Shown piece by piece: positions 9,746 to 24,554 of a DNA stretch of 64,000 nt. Origin of the DNA: Rotaria macrura (taxonomy: Eukaryota; Rotifera; Eurotatoria; Philodinida; Philodinidae); the NCBI GenBank assembly GCA_900239685.1, contig OENT01000385.1:1-64000 (forward strand), written 5' to 3'. The position numbers and the translations under genes were made by a program. Under the pieces are notes generated by a model, which worked only from the letters and a program-made list of their open reading frames with translations, made no database searches and had not been told where the DNA came from. Every line of letters begins with the position of its first letter. The stretch's first letter is position 1.

Positions 9746-10064
9746 GTTTCAGTTGTGAGAATAATGTAATCCCTTTTACAGTTACTCACCTAATACTAAT
9801 TATCGAATAACAAAGACTTTCCAAGATACTATGAATGAGAAATGCAGTCGGCAGAAAATGCCACCGACTTGTAATATGTAATGATTGTTGTTTTTATCTC
9901 TTTCATTTTATTTTCTGTTTATGAGAGTTAGTTGAGAAGTAATAAAAAAAGAACTGAATAAATCAGTAAATTTTGTTTGTTTTTCTTTTCCCTAGATTTT
10001 CCAATGACAAAAAAGAAACGAACGTGAAAAAAAGAGAAAAACAGATAACACTTGTGTCTTTTCT

Positions 10065-10807
10065 TTAATCTTGTCGACCTTTTAATTCGCGTACTGTAAT
10101 CTTATCTTTTTCAACAACATAAACAAGAGCACCCCAACCACTAGCCGAATCACGATCAACGCCATTGAGTAGTGCTTGTGATGTTGCTTCGAATAATTCA
10201 TCTGCATTCATATTTGGTTTGAACAACAGTTCGCCTAAACGATATCAATAAATAAATATGCAAATAAAAAAAACTCATTCTCATACCAAGACCAAATATG
10301 AATTCGCTAGATGTTCCAACAGTAGCTAAATTCACATTGTCACTAATAGCTCCAATGTTGTCCGAATCAAAAACAAACGTTTCACCCGTTTTAGGATCAA
10401 GACCAATAACAAGTGCATATACAAAGTAAGGTCCAAATCGTCGTTCATATAAGAGATTTGTTAACATGTTATATAGTACAACAGGTTTTATTTTTCTTTG
10501 TTCACGTAATTCATATAAGTTGGTACGAAATCTTAAACGTTCCGATACTGTTTGAACCTGTTAAAAAATTGAAGTCAATTTCAAAATGTAAAATTCTTTG
10601 TTATTTCTAGAGAATGAAACTCACATCTGTAGCTAAACCACAAAATGCAACAAAACAATAATCGCCATATTGAAATATTTTTGTGAAGTTCGTTGCTATT
10701 GTTCGATTTTGTACACCATAGCGCTTATCACATGCTAGCGCAACACATTCTTTACCTTTCATTGCTAGAGCAACACCACCATTGTATGACATAATATCAT
10801 CGCCCAT
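10065..10807 (-). CDS. PSMB3: 20S proteasome subunit beta type-3
   Basis: Three exons (10807-10625, 10557-10287, 10234-10065) join in frame to give 207 residues, against 205 in human PSMB3. The N-terminus MGDDIMSYNGGVALAMKGK, the motif GLATDVQTVSERLRF, LLYERRFGPY, GLDPKTGE and the C-terminal SGWGALVYVVEKDKITVRELKGRQD match the beta-3 family along its whole length. Beta-3 is a non-catalytic subunit of the 20S core, lacks the N-terminal threonine nucleophile, and helps build the beta rings. Introns are 67 and 52 bp with GT...AG ends. The gene starts only 149 bp from the 3' end of ATP6V0D, in the same orientation, so its promoter must be short or lie in the 3' part of that gene. Confidence 0.95.
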
Positions 10808-10956
10808 GTTTAGTATCTTTTTCCTATTATTTCTTATTCAATCTAAAATTATTTCTTTTAGTTTATTATATTGATAGACATGAAAATTAGGAGAAAGAAG
10901 ATTGCACTGTTACAAGGGAAAAGAAAATTTGAATTTAAATAAAACATTTGAGTTCT

Positions 10957-13570
10957 TCAGAAGAGTGGAATGTAATTATCGATTCTAAAACGAAATAAAA
11001 AGAAAACCTTTTAAGCTATGAACCATTTTAAAAAGCTTCAAAATATTGTATGATGAACTTTCGTACAGTAGTTAAAATAACAGCTAGACTAGGTAGGCTA
11101 ATTTCTCGTTCTAATAGTGAAGTATGACAAGAGTGTACAATCTACAGGATGTTCCTCTTAAGAATATTTGTGCTTCAATAGTGGAACACTGTCCACAAGA
11201 TTCTTGTTTTTCGATAGTTAAAACTTGTCGACAAGTTTTAAACGAATGTAAAACTCGGATATTGGTTCTGGTGAATAACAAAAATGAATTTCTCTAACTA
11301 AAAAATGTGAAAGAAATCGATAGAAAACACCGGTTATATTCTTCTATATTGAATTCATATATGTATCTTTGAGAAAAAAATCCTCGAATACATACAATCT
11401 GTCCGAGCTCAAAATCTAGTCTCAATAAGAATACCAATCGAGACAATAAGTTTCTAATAATTGATCACAAACATGTCATGAAAATTAAGTTCACTCGCAG
11501 AATTGAAATGTCTCAACAAATGAATTTTTCAGTCGACTAATCAATTCATAGCTATCCACACTTCATGAGAGCTATTTCTTAGGTACTCTTTAGAATGAAT
11601 CGTAAATCTAGTAAAGCAGTCACAGAAAAGAATCTTTGGCATATACGTTTTGATCAACTCAAGATGAAATGTCAAGAAGGTGAAGAATGAGTTCATAACA
11701 AAATATTTGATGCTGCAAATATTTCGTCTCATCTTATGAGAATCTAAAGAATTTTATTTACCGTGCACGATGTTTTTGTGAAATACATTCAGCAATCCAT
11801 ATGACATTACGATTTTCTTGTTCTTTTAATTTTAAATATGCATAAAATATACCGAAATGAAATTGACGAAGAAATGCATTCATATTTAATTTAACCTAAA
11901 TAATAACGCATGTGTTCACTAAATTTCTCCTTTCAAAATTTCAATTTTTTTACTTCATGTTCAAAAAATTTATCTTCAATTGTTTTATCACCTGTATTTG
12001 TTCCGGATCCATCAAATAAAATTTTATATTGCTAAAATAAATAGAATACAGAAAAAAAACTAATCTATTGAAAACAACTATGACGAACTGGATAACGAGA
12101 AGCCACATCTCGAACACCTTCATAACTATCAGTACGTCGTAATTCTTGTAAACCATCTGGATTTAAATGACCACATGCGGGATAAAGTTTTGCTCGTTCA
12201 TCTTGTGTGAGTCCCGTATCAAATGAATTAATAGTTATCATAAATGCTCGACGATCAGCTTCAAACTAAAAACGTGACACCATATTATTACATTTTCTTT
12301 TTGTTTTCTACTCTTCATGACATACGGCAAGAATTTCACACATAACTTCAGCAGTAGTGCCACCAATTTTTTCGCAAAACTTATAAAAATCTTCAAGATA
12401 GGCCTAGAAAATTCGATTTCAACGATAGAATGAAGAATAAGAAATTGAAGTTATGTTGGTTTGTTTTTCAATACTTTATAAAGTGTACTACGAATAATTT
12501 CGACGTTTAATTCATCGAGATCATGCTCAGAAATACAATCAATAAAATAGGGTGCTAGAAAAGAACGAAACACATTTATTCAAAAAGAACTTTGATTTAT
12601 CAGTATTTACCCAATGGTGTATCAACAAGTACGGCTGTATAAAGTTGTGCTGGTGTATCAGCAACTGTAATAGCTCCAAGTTGTTCGAAACTTCCCAAAG
12701 GATGACATCGTGGTAAAAGATCACCAATTGCACGTTGATGAAGAGTACCCGTTATTAACAACACAATATTATCAATCATGTACGCATATCTATCAAAAAT
12801 CGACATGTAATTAATACGAATTGACTTCGTTATACAAGGCAACAAAATATCTATTATCAATTTTGATGAATACATACACTCTCATAGTTTAAAGTATGTG
12901 TGATTATTAGAAAATTTAATACTCATTGCAAAGGATTCGTTGGCAATGAATTCGAATCAAAGCTTTGAATTAGGCATCAAATTTTGCTGTGCAAAGTTTA
13001 GAGTATGAGAGTGTAAAGATTCTTCAGCAGTTGTTCTCTTAATGCTTTTTTGTTTGATTTCCACAAGAATTCATTTAAATCTATAGAATATATAACAGTA
13101 CTTTGAAGCTATCTAAGAACTCACGTCTAACTGTGTTTTACCAAATAGATGATGTTATTTGAAATATTTTATTCGCATTTTAAAAACTTACGTTATATAA
13201 TCCATAAATGTTGACAATGGCTCATATGAAACATTTCGTAAATGTTGAAATTCTTGTACAAGTTTTTCACGTAAACGATCATCAATAACATTTACCGTTA
13301 GAGGACTTGCTTCATTGGCCAGAAAATTTCCATAATCTGTCGATTGAAGATGAAGTCTCAAATCTAGTGAAAAACCATATATAAATCAAATCGATTTGGT
13401 TTTCATTTGACAAAAATGAAATTCAACTATTGTCTTTGTATAATACCTTCAAGTGTTTCACATTGTACTAGATTATGATAATCAGCTGCTTTTAGAATTC
13501 CACTTTTAAAACCTCGACATAGACCTTCGGCATAACCATGATCAAGATTAAAGAGTAGATCGTCTTTCAT
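10957..13570 (-). CDS. ATP6V0D: V-type proton ATPase subunit d (V0 sector)
   Basis: Nine exons join in frame to 349 residues (human d1 has 351): 13570-13447, 13363-13192, 12789-12611, 12554-12475, 12403-12326, 12265-12089, 12031-11954, 11895-11762 and 10984-10957. Diagnostic blocks are [63 protein letters not shown] and [19 protein letters not shown], ending [20 protein letters not shown]. The last exon is only 28 nt and lies behind a 777-bp intron. Without it the protein would stop at the in-frame TAA of the intron and lack the conserved IDNYIP tail. Subunit d sits on the c-ring of the membrane V0 sector and couples it to the V1 stalk in endosomes and lysosomes. The donor at the end of exon 6 (GTTCG) is unusual. 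Confidence 0.93.
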
Positions 13571-13897
13571 TGTAGATTATTAAGTTTGTCGAACTATCTG
13601 AAAATTAAATAAATCAACGTTCACTAATTTTAATCAGAAACAAATCTTTACAAAGACATTCAAATTGATGTATGTGATAATAATATATATGAATAATAAA
13701 TAGCAAAAAAAAAATCATTTGTATGTAACAATAAGAAAAAGAAAACGAAACAAACAGAGAAAGAAAGAACAAGATATGAAGCTCCACTTAGCGATAACCG
13801 GCACATCCAAAAAAGAATTATCCGCTGAAAAGAAGAAAAGACAAATGAAAGGAATGTATTTGTTCAATGAATAAAATTTCACAGATAGAAAATGATA
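13571..13897. other. Intergenic spacer between EXOC1 and ATP6V0D
   Basis: An AT-rich spacer of 327 bp that must contain the 3' end of EXOC1 and the promoter and 5' UTR of ATP6V0D. No clear motif can be assigned. Confidence 0.5.
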
Positions 13898-16800
13898 TTA
13901 CAATGAAGTATGTGCTGTTTCAGTAAAAAACGCTAGCAAATGATCTACCGTAAATTCAAGTTGAATATTTGAATTAGGATAACAAAGCTGAATTAATTTT
14001 GTCATCCGTTGATGTTCTTCTATTACAAGCATTTCAATATCATGCCATATTACCTATGTAACAGAAAAAAAGCATGACCAATGCATATTCTTATCAATGC
14101 TCTTGTCTTTCGTATTATATTTATTTACGACAGGTCTAAAAATTATGCTACCGAGTTTTTATTTGCAACCTTCTTTCTTTCGTTCTGTAAACGCAAACAA
14201 GAATAGTTGAAGATATGATAAAGATTACGAGAAATATAAGGATCATCTTACCGAACAATCAAATTATTCATTTGCAAATTTAAAGAAAAGAGGACTTTCT
14301 ACTATGATCAATTGAAGTGTCAGTGAAAATATTTCTCTACACGATGGAATATCTATCAGTCATCGTAAGAACTTGTTATTTGAAAATATATCTGTCGTCC
14401 ACATGTCAACTCAAGCACATGTGACAATGAAGATAGAGGCTTGAATGACTCAGCATAAATTTAGCATGATATTATTTTCTTGCTGTAGATTGTCTCAATC
14501 AGCTGACATGAAATGAATAAAACATGTTGAGTCTGTCAAAATTACAGTCTTCGTTCTCTAGTTGCACTGTTGTAAAGAAAAGCAAACAAGTTACTAGCAA
14601 CGAGTTCACACTTTTCTCGAAGGTCTGGAACTTCTCGTGTTGCGATGAAAAGTATTTAAAATTTTTCTTAGCATGGAAAAAAATGAATTTATGGACTCAC
14701 TTGATTAAGAGATGAATTTTCTGATAGGTGTTTTTCAATTTTTTTATATAAATGTTCTAAACCACGTTTAACCTGTATTTAAAAAAACAAAGACATAAAG
14801 TGAAGACTGAAATATATATATATATATATATGTATACTTCTTTTGGTGGATGTTCACGAACAAGACGACGTAGTTCAATAATGCTGCAATCGCTTTGAAA
14901 TTGCACATCTTCATCTTTAGCTAAGCGTTTACGAAGTTCATCGACGCGTTCAAAAAAGTTCTAATAAGAATAAAAATAGAAAATAAACTAGATTTGTAGT
15001 TGCTTTTTTCTTACATGTAATCGTTCGAACGGAAATCGACAATATTCACGTTCATATTCATCTTTTGCAGCATTATGATTTTTTCTTGCTTCTTGTTTTT
15101 CACTATCCAATACAGATAGTTTATTGATACCCATTATATCTAAATTATGGATTAATGCGAAACATCTATAAACGCATGATATTCTATGTTACTTACGTTG
15201 CATTTGATAATAGTTTTCTATGTTGAAAATAAAACGAAAAAATAAAGAACAAAATGAATCGATCTTCGAAATATCTTAGATTCTATTTAGAAAAAAATAA
15301 AAACTCAAACTCAGTTTTCGTCTTGTAATCATTGATATTGCATTCGACTTGCATGACTGATGAACATTGATTATACTAGTCATTCTATGGAGTTTTTATT
15401 TATACTTGAATTACGTCTATCACTCTCACTTTGTGAATCAGTTATAATACCAATCAATCCTGTTCATTTCAAGACTAGAAGAAAGCAATGTCGACAGAAT
15501 ATCGAATATAGATCTTCGCTTGTTAGTTATGACATACACGAAGAATAACATCGTTTTCGGATGCTGACATATTTGTTGAACGTTGATCGTTCGCATGATG
15601 AAATTGTAGCTTAGTCGAAAAGAAAATATACTCATTAAATTCGATTCAAAAATGAAACCCATTCATTATGCAAAAAACCAATTGACTAGTTCCTATTCAT
15701 CACTTTTGGATGAACTTTTATCTTCGACAGAGACGATTATCAGCTATACATAAAATTCAAATATTCTAATGTTTTTATATAGTTGATTTTTAATATTGGT
15801 AGCTAAATCTAAACGTACGAGATTTCTAGACCGACAAATATTTTTACAAGGAGGTTATTTTATTGATTCAAATTAGAGAATTAGTACAATTGTTTAATAT
15901 GATAGCAAATTTTTCTATTCCATGGCTGATTTCACTGTGAAAAATGAAGCCAATTTAATTCATACAAAAAATATATGTCTTGCAATATTTCGTTCTTAAA
16001 ATCTGTCAAGAAACTTTTGAAAAAATAGTTTACGAATAGATTAACATGATTCTATAGAAATCTAAGACAAGATATCTAATGAAATTCTTTATTGAATGGT
16101 TTCCTTCGTACTAACTGATTCGTGTTTGAACAGTAATAATTTGTAAGGAATGATATTTTCGAGATTAGGTGTGGTATCTAATAATCAAAGAAGAACATTG
16201 GCCTCTATGAACAAGTTTCAAAGACCGAGAAAATTGAACTGGTAAGATTGGAAAACCTAGATAAGAATAAATTGTCGAATACTGTCAAACATATGTTTAG
16301 AATTTTTGTGATCTGATTATGAATGATACACATTATTTGATGTTGAATAGAGATAACGAATGAGGCAATCGCATCTTTTCTCTGTCCAATTATCTTTTAT
16401 CAATGTTTCAGAAGGAAACAATTGGCACCGAAGACAACGACTCTGATTTTCTAATAATCCAGAAGTATCACTGATGCGTGTTTGTAAAGAGGCGAGTTGT
16501 TTGTCAAGCTATGTCTGTCGATAATTATATTTTCTCGTCCGATTCTTACAATGTTCATCATTGTACAGTTATCAAGGAACAATTGAAAGCGAAGAATGTA
16601 CTGTTTGTTCTTACGTTAAATACTTTCATCTTAATAAAGTCAAACGATAATTTTTCATGCTTACCAAGTCGAATAATTGAGTCAGGGGTTTTAGCCTCAT
16701 GAGTCATTGTAGCAGCACATTCTTCAATGCCTTGGAATATTGCACCTACTAAATTTTTATACACTCTATGTAAATCGCCAACTCTTGCTGATTTGTCAAA

Positions 16801-19800
16801 TACGATTTCTGCTTCTTCACTGAACTCCTAAAATCAATAAAGTGAGACATAAGTATTACGCAAAAACGAACAGGGACTCACTGCAAAATAATTTACGAAT
16901 GGTAAAATTCCTACACGGCGATTTCTAGCTGGACGGTAGTCTTTGATACGTGCACATATGTCACTCTAAATTAAATTTGATATAAACATTCAAATCAGAA
17001 GAACATAAATTAGACTTACAATATAACTATCGACTTCTCGTTTAAGAGATATCAAATTTCCAGCAAACAATTTATTAAGAAATGCTCCAAAACTCTGTAC
17101 AGCAATCGTATTTTCACTCATACGAACATATAGATAAAGGACCGTACTTAAAATAAAAAGAAACAGAAACAAATAAAGATATATATATATATCTTTGTGA
17201 ATGATTAAAAAATAAAAACAAGAGAAAACATACAATGGGTCAAAACTTTTTATGTGATTAATTAACGTTTTAATTTCATTATCGAATGATTCGAATAAGT
17301 CTGAAAGCATTTGTCTATAAATAAAACGATGATGAAAGTCAAATTTACAATAAAAAAAATATACATGGCATACTTTAATCCTGATGAACTGAAATTTTCG
17401 ATACTTTCTGTTGATTCTGGTGCATTCTAAAGACAAAATCAAGAATAAAATATGGACTACACTCTATTGAACATAAAACTGATCCGACCGATTTTCTATT
17501 CTAAAATGTGTCCCATTCTTTTAGGGGGTAGTTACCAGAAATACCAACATCTAAATATTGAAATCATTCATTTGAGTCACAGAAATTATGTCACGTAAAC
17601 CATCTCTGACAAACACATGTCACGAATGACTATTGAAAGGATAAGCCTAACTCTTTAGCAATTCTGTAGTTGACCACTTCCTCTACGTGCATGTAATTTT
17701 CTCATAGATTGAAAAACGTACACTTACAATGTTGATTGGAAGCTATGAATTATTCAGTTCAATGCTAATAGTTGTCAAGTTCATGATATTCTGTTAATAT
17801 ATATAACTATTGGTACAAATCATTTCCCCTGGTAGTACATCAAGTAAACCTTTATCTTCTTAGATTTTAAAAGCAGTACTTTTCAGAGTCGTCAAGACGG
17901 TATTGCTAGAAGAATGTGTGGCGTGGAAAGAATCTATCTTTCTGTTAACTACTACAAAAAAAATGTTTTGTTGCTGATAACTTACTTCATTAGAAATAGT
18001 TTCTTCTTCCAGAAAATTAAAAAAATTCACACAGAACAATTGTTCTTCGCGTACAACACGTGCGATTTGTTTGAGAACACGTTCAAAAATCTTTTCATTA
18101 AAAAATAAAAGCAAGGCAAATAACTATGAATTTCATTCTAATAATCAAATTCAATTACTTTATCGCATTGTATACGAAAATCTCTGGTTGAATTTCGTAG
18201 TGAAAATGGATCAAAATCTTGCAAAGAGCTGATTGAAGTTTGATTACTTTGTTTATCTCTACGCATTGTATTCAATGTTGAAACAGATCCAACTAAATAT
18301 ACCTTGTCGAGTCAGCAAATTCAATATTTAAATAAGATTTTCATTTACCAGCACGCTTCTCTTTGTCGGGTATTGAAACAGTACGTTGTGTGACACCTTG
18401 TCTAGCTGCTTCGAAGAATCCATGAATTTCTTTCGTATAAATTTGACGAACTGTTGAAACATAAGCCTTGAAAAATAAAAGAATGTAAACAAAAAAGTTC
18501 ATGTTATTTTTAACAATTACCTGACAAACATCTTTAAAATGAGCAGGTGATGACACTTTTAACCATTGACACAATGGACCGAAAGGCATAAGTGGTTTGA
18601 TTATTTTTTCGCTATGACGTGGCAACTCATTAGCACCTTGTTCATATCGATCACCATAATCTTGACACTAAAACAGAAATAAAAATTAAATCGATAGAAG
18701 AATCTAATTAATCCTCGTTGTATATTGTAGGAAAACAATCTTATTTGCAATTAGATCAAAAACAATAACGAGTTTTTTCGATACTCAGATGAAATTATTT
18801 CTATCCTACGTTTAACGAAACCCTTCTGTGTGACATATTCTACCGAATGAATACTGAGAATAGCAGAAGATTGATTTCAGTAAATGACAGTAAGATTCTA
18901 AATTTTTGAATCTATGACATGCACATCTTAAGATAACTGAAATTCATAAGATTTCAGATTCTGACGACATGGGTCCCATAGTGTATGACTGTGATCTACA
19001 ATTTATAAATATGCATTTACTTCAATTCATGTTAGATAGTGAGAAAGAAATAGGCAGAAAAAAAAGTATTTTAGTAGTTCGCTTATCATCTTTGTTCATA
19101 AAGACTAATCAATAATCTATGCACTGTAACTTTGCTTGGTGAAGTTGTATGCAGCATTAATCTGAAACAAACAGTGAGTTATATATCGAATGCATTCTCG
19201 GTAAGACAAGCATTTCCGATGTCATTTACTAGTATATGAGAAATATTCAGTATAGTTATGTTTTACTTTTACTGATGAATTCAATTTTAGATTCTATCTA
19301 GTTATATTGAACAAGTAATGTTCTGTCTAATATTTTATCGTATGCCTCTAGTAGCAGAGATGAAAATCATCACTGATCATATTATTGCATAGGATTTATA
19401 ATCTAATCGTTCAATGGTCGAACTGCTCGATAAATATTATGTTAATTTCGATACATACGTGTCATAATCAAACAGCCCATCATCGCTCACCATAAACACT
19501 CAAATCTACTTTCTTCGTTTCGTCAGTTTACTTCAACAATGTTGCTTAACATATCTTTTTTCCAGTCTGACTTACAACGAAGAATATTACCGTAGCTCAT
19601 TTCAAAATAACGCACATATTATCTTCTCATTAAGAATGTCCGTTCTCGAGACATTGGTGTAGAAGAAAACAGTAGTAGTAACTAATTCGATACATAATTT
19701 TATCGATTTACAGTTGATCACTAACATCAATTAAAATTTACTTACATGAAAAACAAATTTACTACTAAGAAAATGTTTACATCGTAATGAAAATGCTTTT

Positions 19801-22603
19801 TGAGTTTGTTCGAGTAAATCTCGTCGTTGTCTTATAGCAGCCATTTTTTCCATTCCTAAACAAAACCAATGTACAATAATTTTTGCTACTAATTTTCAAT
19901 ATTGAAACCTGGTTGTAATTGTACGGCTAATGCTTGAGTTAATAATGTTGCTGCTTGTATACATATTGTTCGATCATTATCATTTATTAAATCACTATTT
20001 TGTAATAATTTAATATAATCATCAGAAAAATCTTGCATTTCCTATTTTTGTTTTTGTCAATATTAAAAAAATATTTATTTTGAAACAAACGTTCGAATAT
20101 CTTACGAGTAAACTTTCAAGTGCTTCAGTTAATTTTTGTATATTAGCCGTTTCAATTTGTATTAATGAATCTTTTCGACTCATGATTTTAACTGCATCAG
20201 CTACTGTCTATTATAGGAAGATGAAAAAATGAATTCGTTTTTGAATTTTTCACATGAAATCAAATGATATTCTAGCATACACTTAATTTTTTTTCATAAA
20301 GACCTAAACGACCATCAATTTTAGAAATTTCTTCAACAGCTTTATCTAACATATTCATCAATTGAACAGCGCCTTTTTCTGATGCCATTACTGTTTCAAC
20401 ATTTGCCTAAGTGAATAAAATGAAATGATAATAATTGATTTTTGTTAATCGACATATCGTTTTTATTTTCAATTACCACATCAAGATCAGTTAAACGTTG
20501 TTGAAGCATATCAACGAATCGTTCAGCATCTTTAATAGCAAAATCATATTCTGACATAAGATTTGTTAAATCTTGTTCTTCCTGTTGAGTTATGGCATCC
20601 CATGTTTCAGGTGTTGAGGGTTGATTCGATAATGGTTCACGATTTTGTTCATCTGCAACGATAAAATTAAGTTCTCATTGTTATTCTCGTGTTATCGCAA
20701 TTTAAATGATCAATATTACTCACTAGCTGGTAAATTATTCTCAACAGGACTATTGAGATAGTTTGGTTTATCTTTACTATGCTTTAAATAATGATCGGTT
20801 ATCTAATATAGAAATAAAAGAAAAATCAAACGATAAAAAAGTGAAGAACATAATTATTCGTTATATTGAATACAAACTTTTTTTAGATTAATAAAAAATT
20901 CTTTTTTTTCTTCGGATGTCGCAGCGATGTATGAATATTCTCGTTCGGTTGTTGTTATATCAATACCAAGTGGTGATTGTTGTTGACGTTTATCATTCGA
21001 GGTTGGTAAATAGTCAATAGTTTTTATTTGAGATAGTATGATACTTGCTTTCCGTTTAGCTATTTCATTTGATTTTTCACCCAAACGAACTAGATGTAGT
21101 GTTGGTTGTGGATCTGCTTTTTGATAAACTAAACAGAATTGAAATGATATGTGAAATCGAATACAAAAAGTAAACCTACGAACATCATCTATAACGAAAT
21201 TCTTTGTAAAGATTTATATATACAACTATAAACAGTATGACATGAGAGTTTATCAATGAGTTATTCTTTTTTATGCAGTATTGCTTTTCTTTTGTTCTCG
21301 AATAATCAATAATTTGAATTGCTTATTGAACTTTCTATTCATAATTTTCTATAACAAGATTTCTAATTTGAAACAATTCAAAATAAGAGACTTCCATGTG
21401 TCCTATGATATTCCCTTTGAATCTTATAAATACTTCGAGGAAAACAAGCGCCGAAGATACTGCTTTGAATAATTTCGAATTTTTTCGGTCTGTCTGTAAT
21501 TATTGAAACTAAGATGATTAGATAAAAAGTGTTGAATCATCAATCTGTTCATCTTTTAAAATCAATTTGTAAAATATTTAAATGAACGTGTAAGCATTTA
21601 TTAAAGATTACATCATAGAACAGAATTAACTTAGGTACACATTATTTTGCAACAAAATAAAAATTGAGATTTTATTCAACTTTTTTCGATCATCTTATTC
21701 ATTCTTAAAAAAGTTCAAAAGAACCTGATGAGAGTATATTTTTTTTCCATGGAAAAAAAAATGTTCCATCAGCTGATTAGTTCAACCCGTATGATTCTTT
21801 GATTGAGAGCGAAAGAAATCAGACATTCCGAAGGAATCGCGTTTGTCTAATCTTTTGCAAGTAGATAATACTGCTATCGTTGCAAATATGTCGTATTCAA
21901 ATTGAAAGAAACCAACTTGAAATAAGTATCTGTCAAATGAACAACGACAGTTATCTGTCAACCATCATTTCATATGAGACACTAAAATCTATTACAGAAA
22001 CTTCAATAGGTTTCAGATGAGACGCTTCTGTCATTTATTCTTGTCAAGTGAACCTTGCATATGATAATATATTTTTATTCTAAACTTTGTTGGATAAAAT
22101 ATGACGACATGCAAACATAATGCATAATTTGAAGTAGATTTTCGATGACTGATTTACACAAGAATATCATAAAACAAGTATGCTATTCTATAGGATATGC
22201 AAATTAGAATAGATATTAATATTACTGTTGTAGTTAAAATCTTGACAGGTTTCCATTTACGCCATTAGATCGAACTCGACATCATTTTAAATGTATTGGT
22301 AAGTTCCTTGTTTAAAACAACGATGAAAAGATATTTCTAACTTTATTATTGATTCGAATTACTATTTCATTATCATTTTCTATCAATTTATTAACTATTC
22401 TTCGAATACTTCTATAGTGAACATGCATCTGTTTATTTAGTCTACTACAAAGTCAAATACTTACTACAGGCACATAAAATATACATTTTTTCTTTCGACT
22501 TCTTTGCTGCATCTTGTACACGACATATTGCGAAACATGTTTCTTGTGTTGTTGAAAAAAGATCAGAGTTTAATTTCGTTTGAATCACCTTTAGGTCTTG
22601 CAT
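13898..22603 (-). CDS. EXOC1: Exocyst complex component 1 (Sec3)
   Basis: About 22 exons spread over 8.7 kb encode roughly 890 residues (human EXOC1: 894). Exons match Sec3 in order. The N-terminal Sec3-PIP2 domain begins MQDLKVIQTKLNSDLF with CRVQDAAKKSKEKMYILCAC (22603-22458), then TSEEKKEFFINLKKVC (about 20900). The coiled-coil start is QQEEQDLTNLMSEYDFAIKDAE (20600). Next come FGPLCQWLKV and YTKEIHGFFEAA (18600-18350), IFERVLKQIARVV (18110), RRVGILPFVNYFA (16900) and the C-terminus CYPNSNIQLEFTVDHLL (13990). The ATG at 22603 immediately follows a splice-acceptor-like TTTCTAG, so a 5' UTR intron probably exists. Sec3 marks the plasma-membrane site for secretory vesicles by binding PIP2 and Rho-type GTPases. 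Four introns exceed 600 bp (near 14.1-14.7, 15.2-16.6, 18.7-19.7 and 21.1-22.4 kb); most others are 45-90 bp. One exon near 15.2 kb is about 24 nt. Confidence 0.93.
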
Positions 22604-24554
22604 CTAGAAACAAATAAAAACAACAAAGATTTTCAATGTGTTCTAAATGATAGTATGGTTGATGTCGTTGTTAAAACTGTAGAGTACAAGCAAATCTTGT
22701 AAAAGGCACATTGAAAATAAATTGTTTTAATAGTGAAATCTTTCAACAACTAAGATAAAGTATAAGGAACAAATAAGAAACAAACATTGAAGATCATGGA
22801 AATGATTCAACACCGAATTTTTTTTTTTGTTATGCTCTGTATTCGATACGGAGAACATTGTGTTTGGGAATCATATTTAGATAAATATGAAATTAAAAAT
22901 ATCTAAGATTTTAATTACATGAATGAATGAATGAATATAGCAGAAAAGTAAATATATGAATCATTTATATTGTGCTACTAATGACATCTATTCCATACTG
23001 CAACCATTATAGTCTCATTATAAATATGTACAATATACTTTCCTTCCTTTTTTTTTCTATTTATTGCTTATTCTATTCAATTGGTGATATTTCTATTCGC
23101 TTCACTTCACCAATTATTCGTTTTCCTATTGGTATACTACTGTCTTGGAAAAAAAGTAGTCGAGTTTCGTTTGGCCTATCCATAGAAGATGTATTTCTGG
23201 CTATCAATCAACATCTATTGATGTACATCAGCCAATTGGAATTTCGAAAAATTCTAATTTATATCAAATCAACATAAGATAAGAAATAAGCAGGAACGTA
23301 AATAGTGGAGATCATGTTGAGCGCGACCTCCCATCCTGTGCCGTAAAGACCGAGCTGCGCCTATGGAAATAAGTCAGTACAAATCTTGTTTGAGGAAAGT
23401 AATATTCATCCATGAGCTGGTTGTTGTCCCATGTAACGAGAAGCATGCGATAGGCAGTGACAGAGTCTTCTAACCTAACAGCTTCGTTTAACTTGCTCTC
23501 TTCAGAAAAAACGAATAATTTCTACTCAGATTTTCCATGTTCAACAACGTAGTTGAGGCTTGATCTCACTCGTTTATTCGTTAATGAAAAAGACTCTTCA
23601 AATTTTTTTGATTCATCAGGAATGTTTTATTATGGTTTGTGAAATGCATTCATTTTTTTAAAGTCTACTGGTAGTAGTAATATAATAAAACAGAATATCG
23701 CAATATCTATCCCATGTCGTAAGTAACGGATCATGTTTAGTAGTAAAGTGCCGGTTAATGTTAAATGGGATGTATTATACTCTAGTGATATGAAGTAAAA
23801 TCGAGTCTTATATTGGGAAAGAAGAGTTATCAGAGATTTTTAAAGTATGACGTCGTCCAATAATTTTCGTTTACCAGACAAGATAATAATGAAACTCTAC
23901 CTATGAATACTGATGATCATTCATATCAAGTGAACCTATTTCAAATTTCTTGCCGCTTGATTTTAAACTATTTTCTATTAAAAATCTTATCGAATCTGCT
24001 ATACTATATATTAAAGATAATGTAAAAAAATAAGATTCTTTTTTTAGCATAGACCAATGTTATTCTAAATCTTCCTTGATGGTGCGATTGAAATATTCTA
24101 TCATTGATGAACTATGTCCGAGATTGAACTGGTGCATAACATTAGTTATAGTTAGGAATCGCTGTCCAAATCTCCAACGACAAAATCCCGAAAGAGTAAA
24201 CGTCGAAAAAAGCATTGCGAAAGATGTCCCTTCCTTCTGCCATCACTTTAGTCAATTTAAAATTGATATTGTATGAGTGGGCTGCTTTTTTCTATTTTCT
24301 TTTCTTTTACGTGCGCACCATCCATATCGCACAAACTATTTACATTCATTTATTTCTTGACGAATTTTTCATAAACATCATCTTCGTTTACATCCGTTAT
24401 TGACTTTTTTCATTTTCTTTACATCTACACTGCAATCATGTCATCAAGCAATACAGTTAACTCACCCGCAATCTCATTTATTATTAGTTAGAAGAAGAAA
24501 AAACGTCTTCTTATTATCTGTGATCATATTTATCAACAAAACAAAAGTCAGTTA

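Noticed and set aside
16990-17442. Minus-strand open frame of 150 codons
   Set aside because: It is a read-through of two short EXOC1 exons plus their introns; the real exon pieces match Sec3 and the rest does not.
23290-23460. GC-richer patch in the intergenic region
   Set aside because: No coding frame, tRNA fold or repeat partner could be supported by eye.
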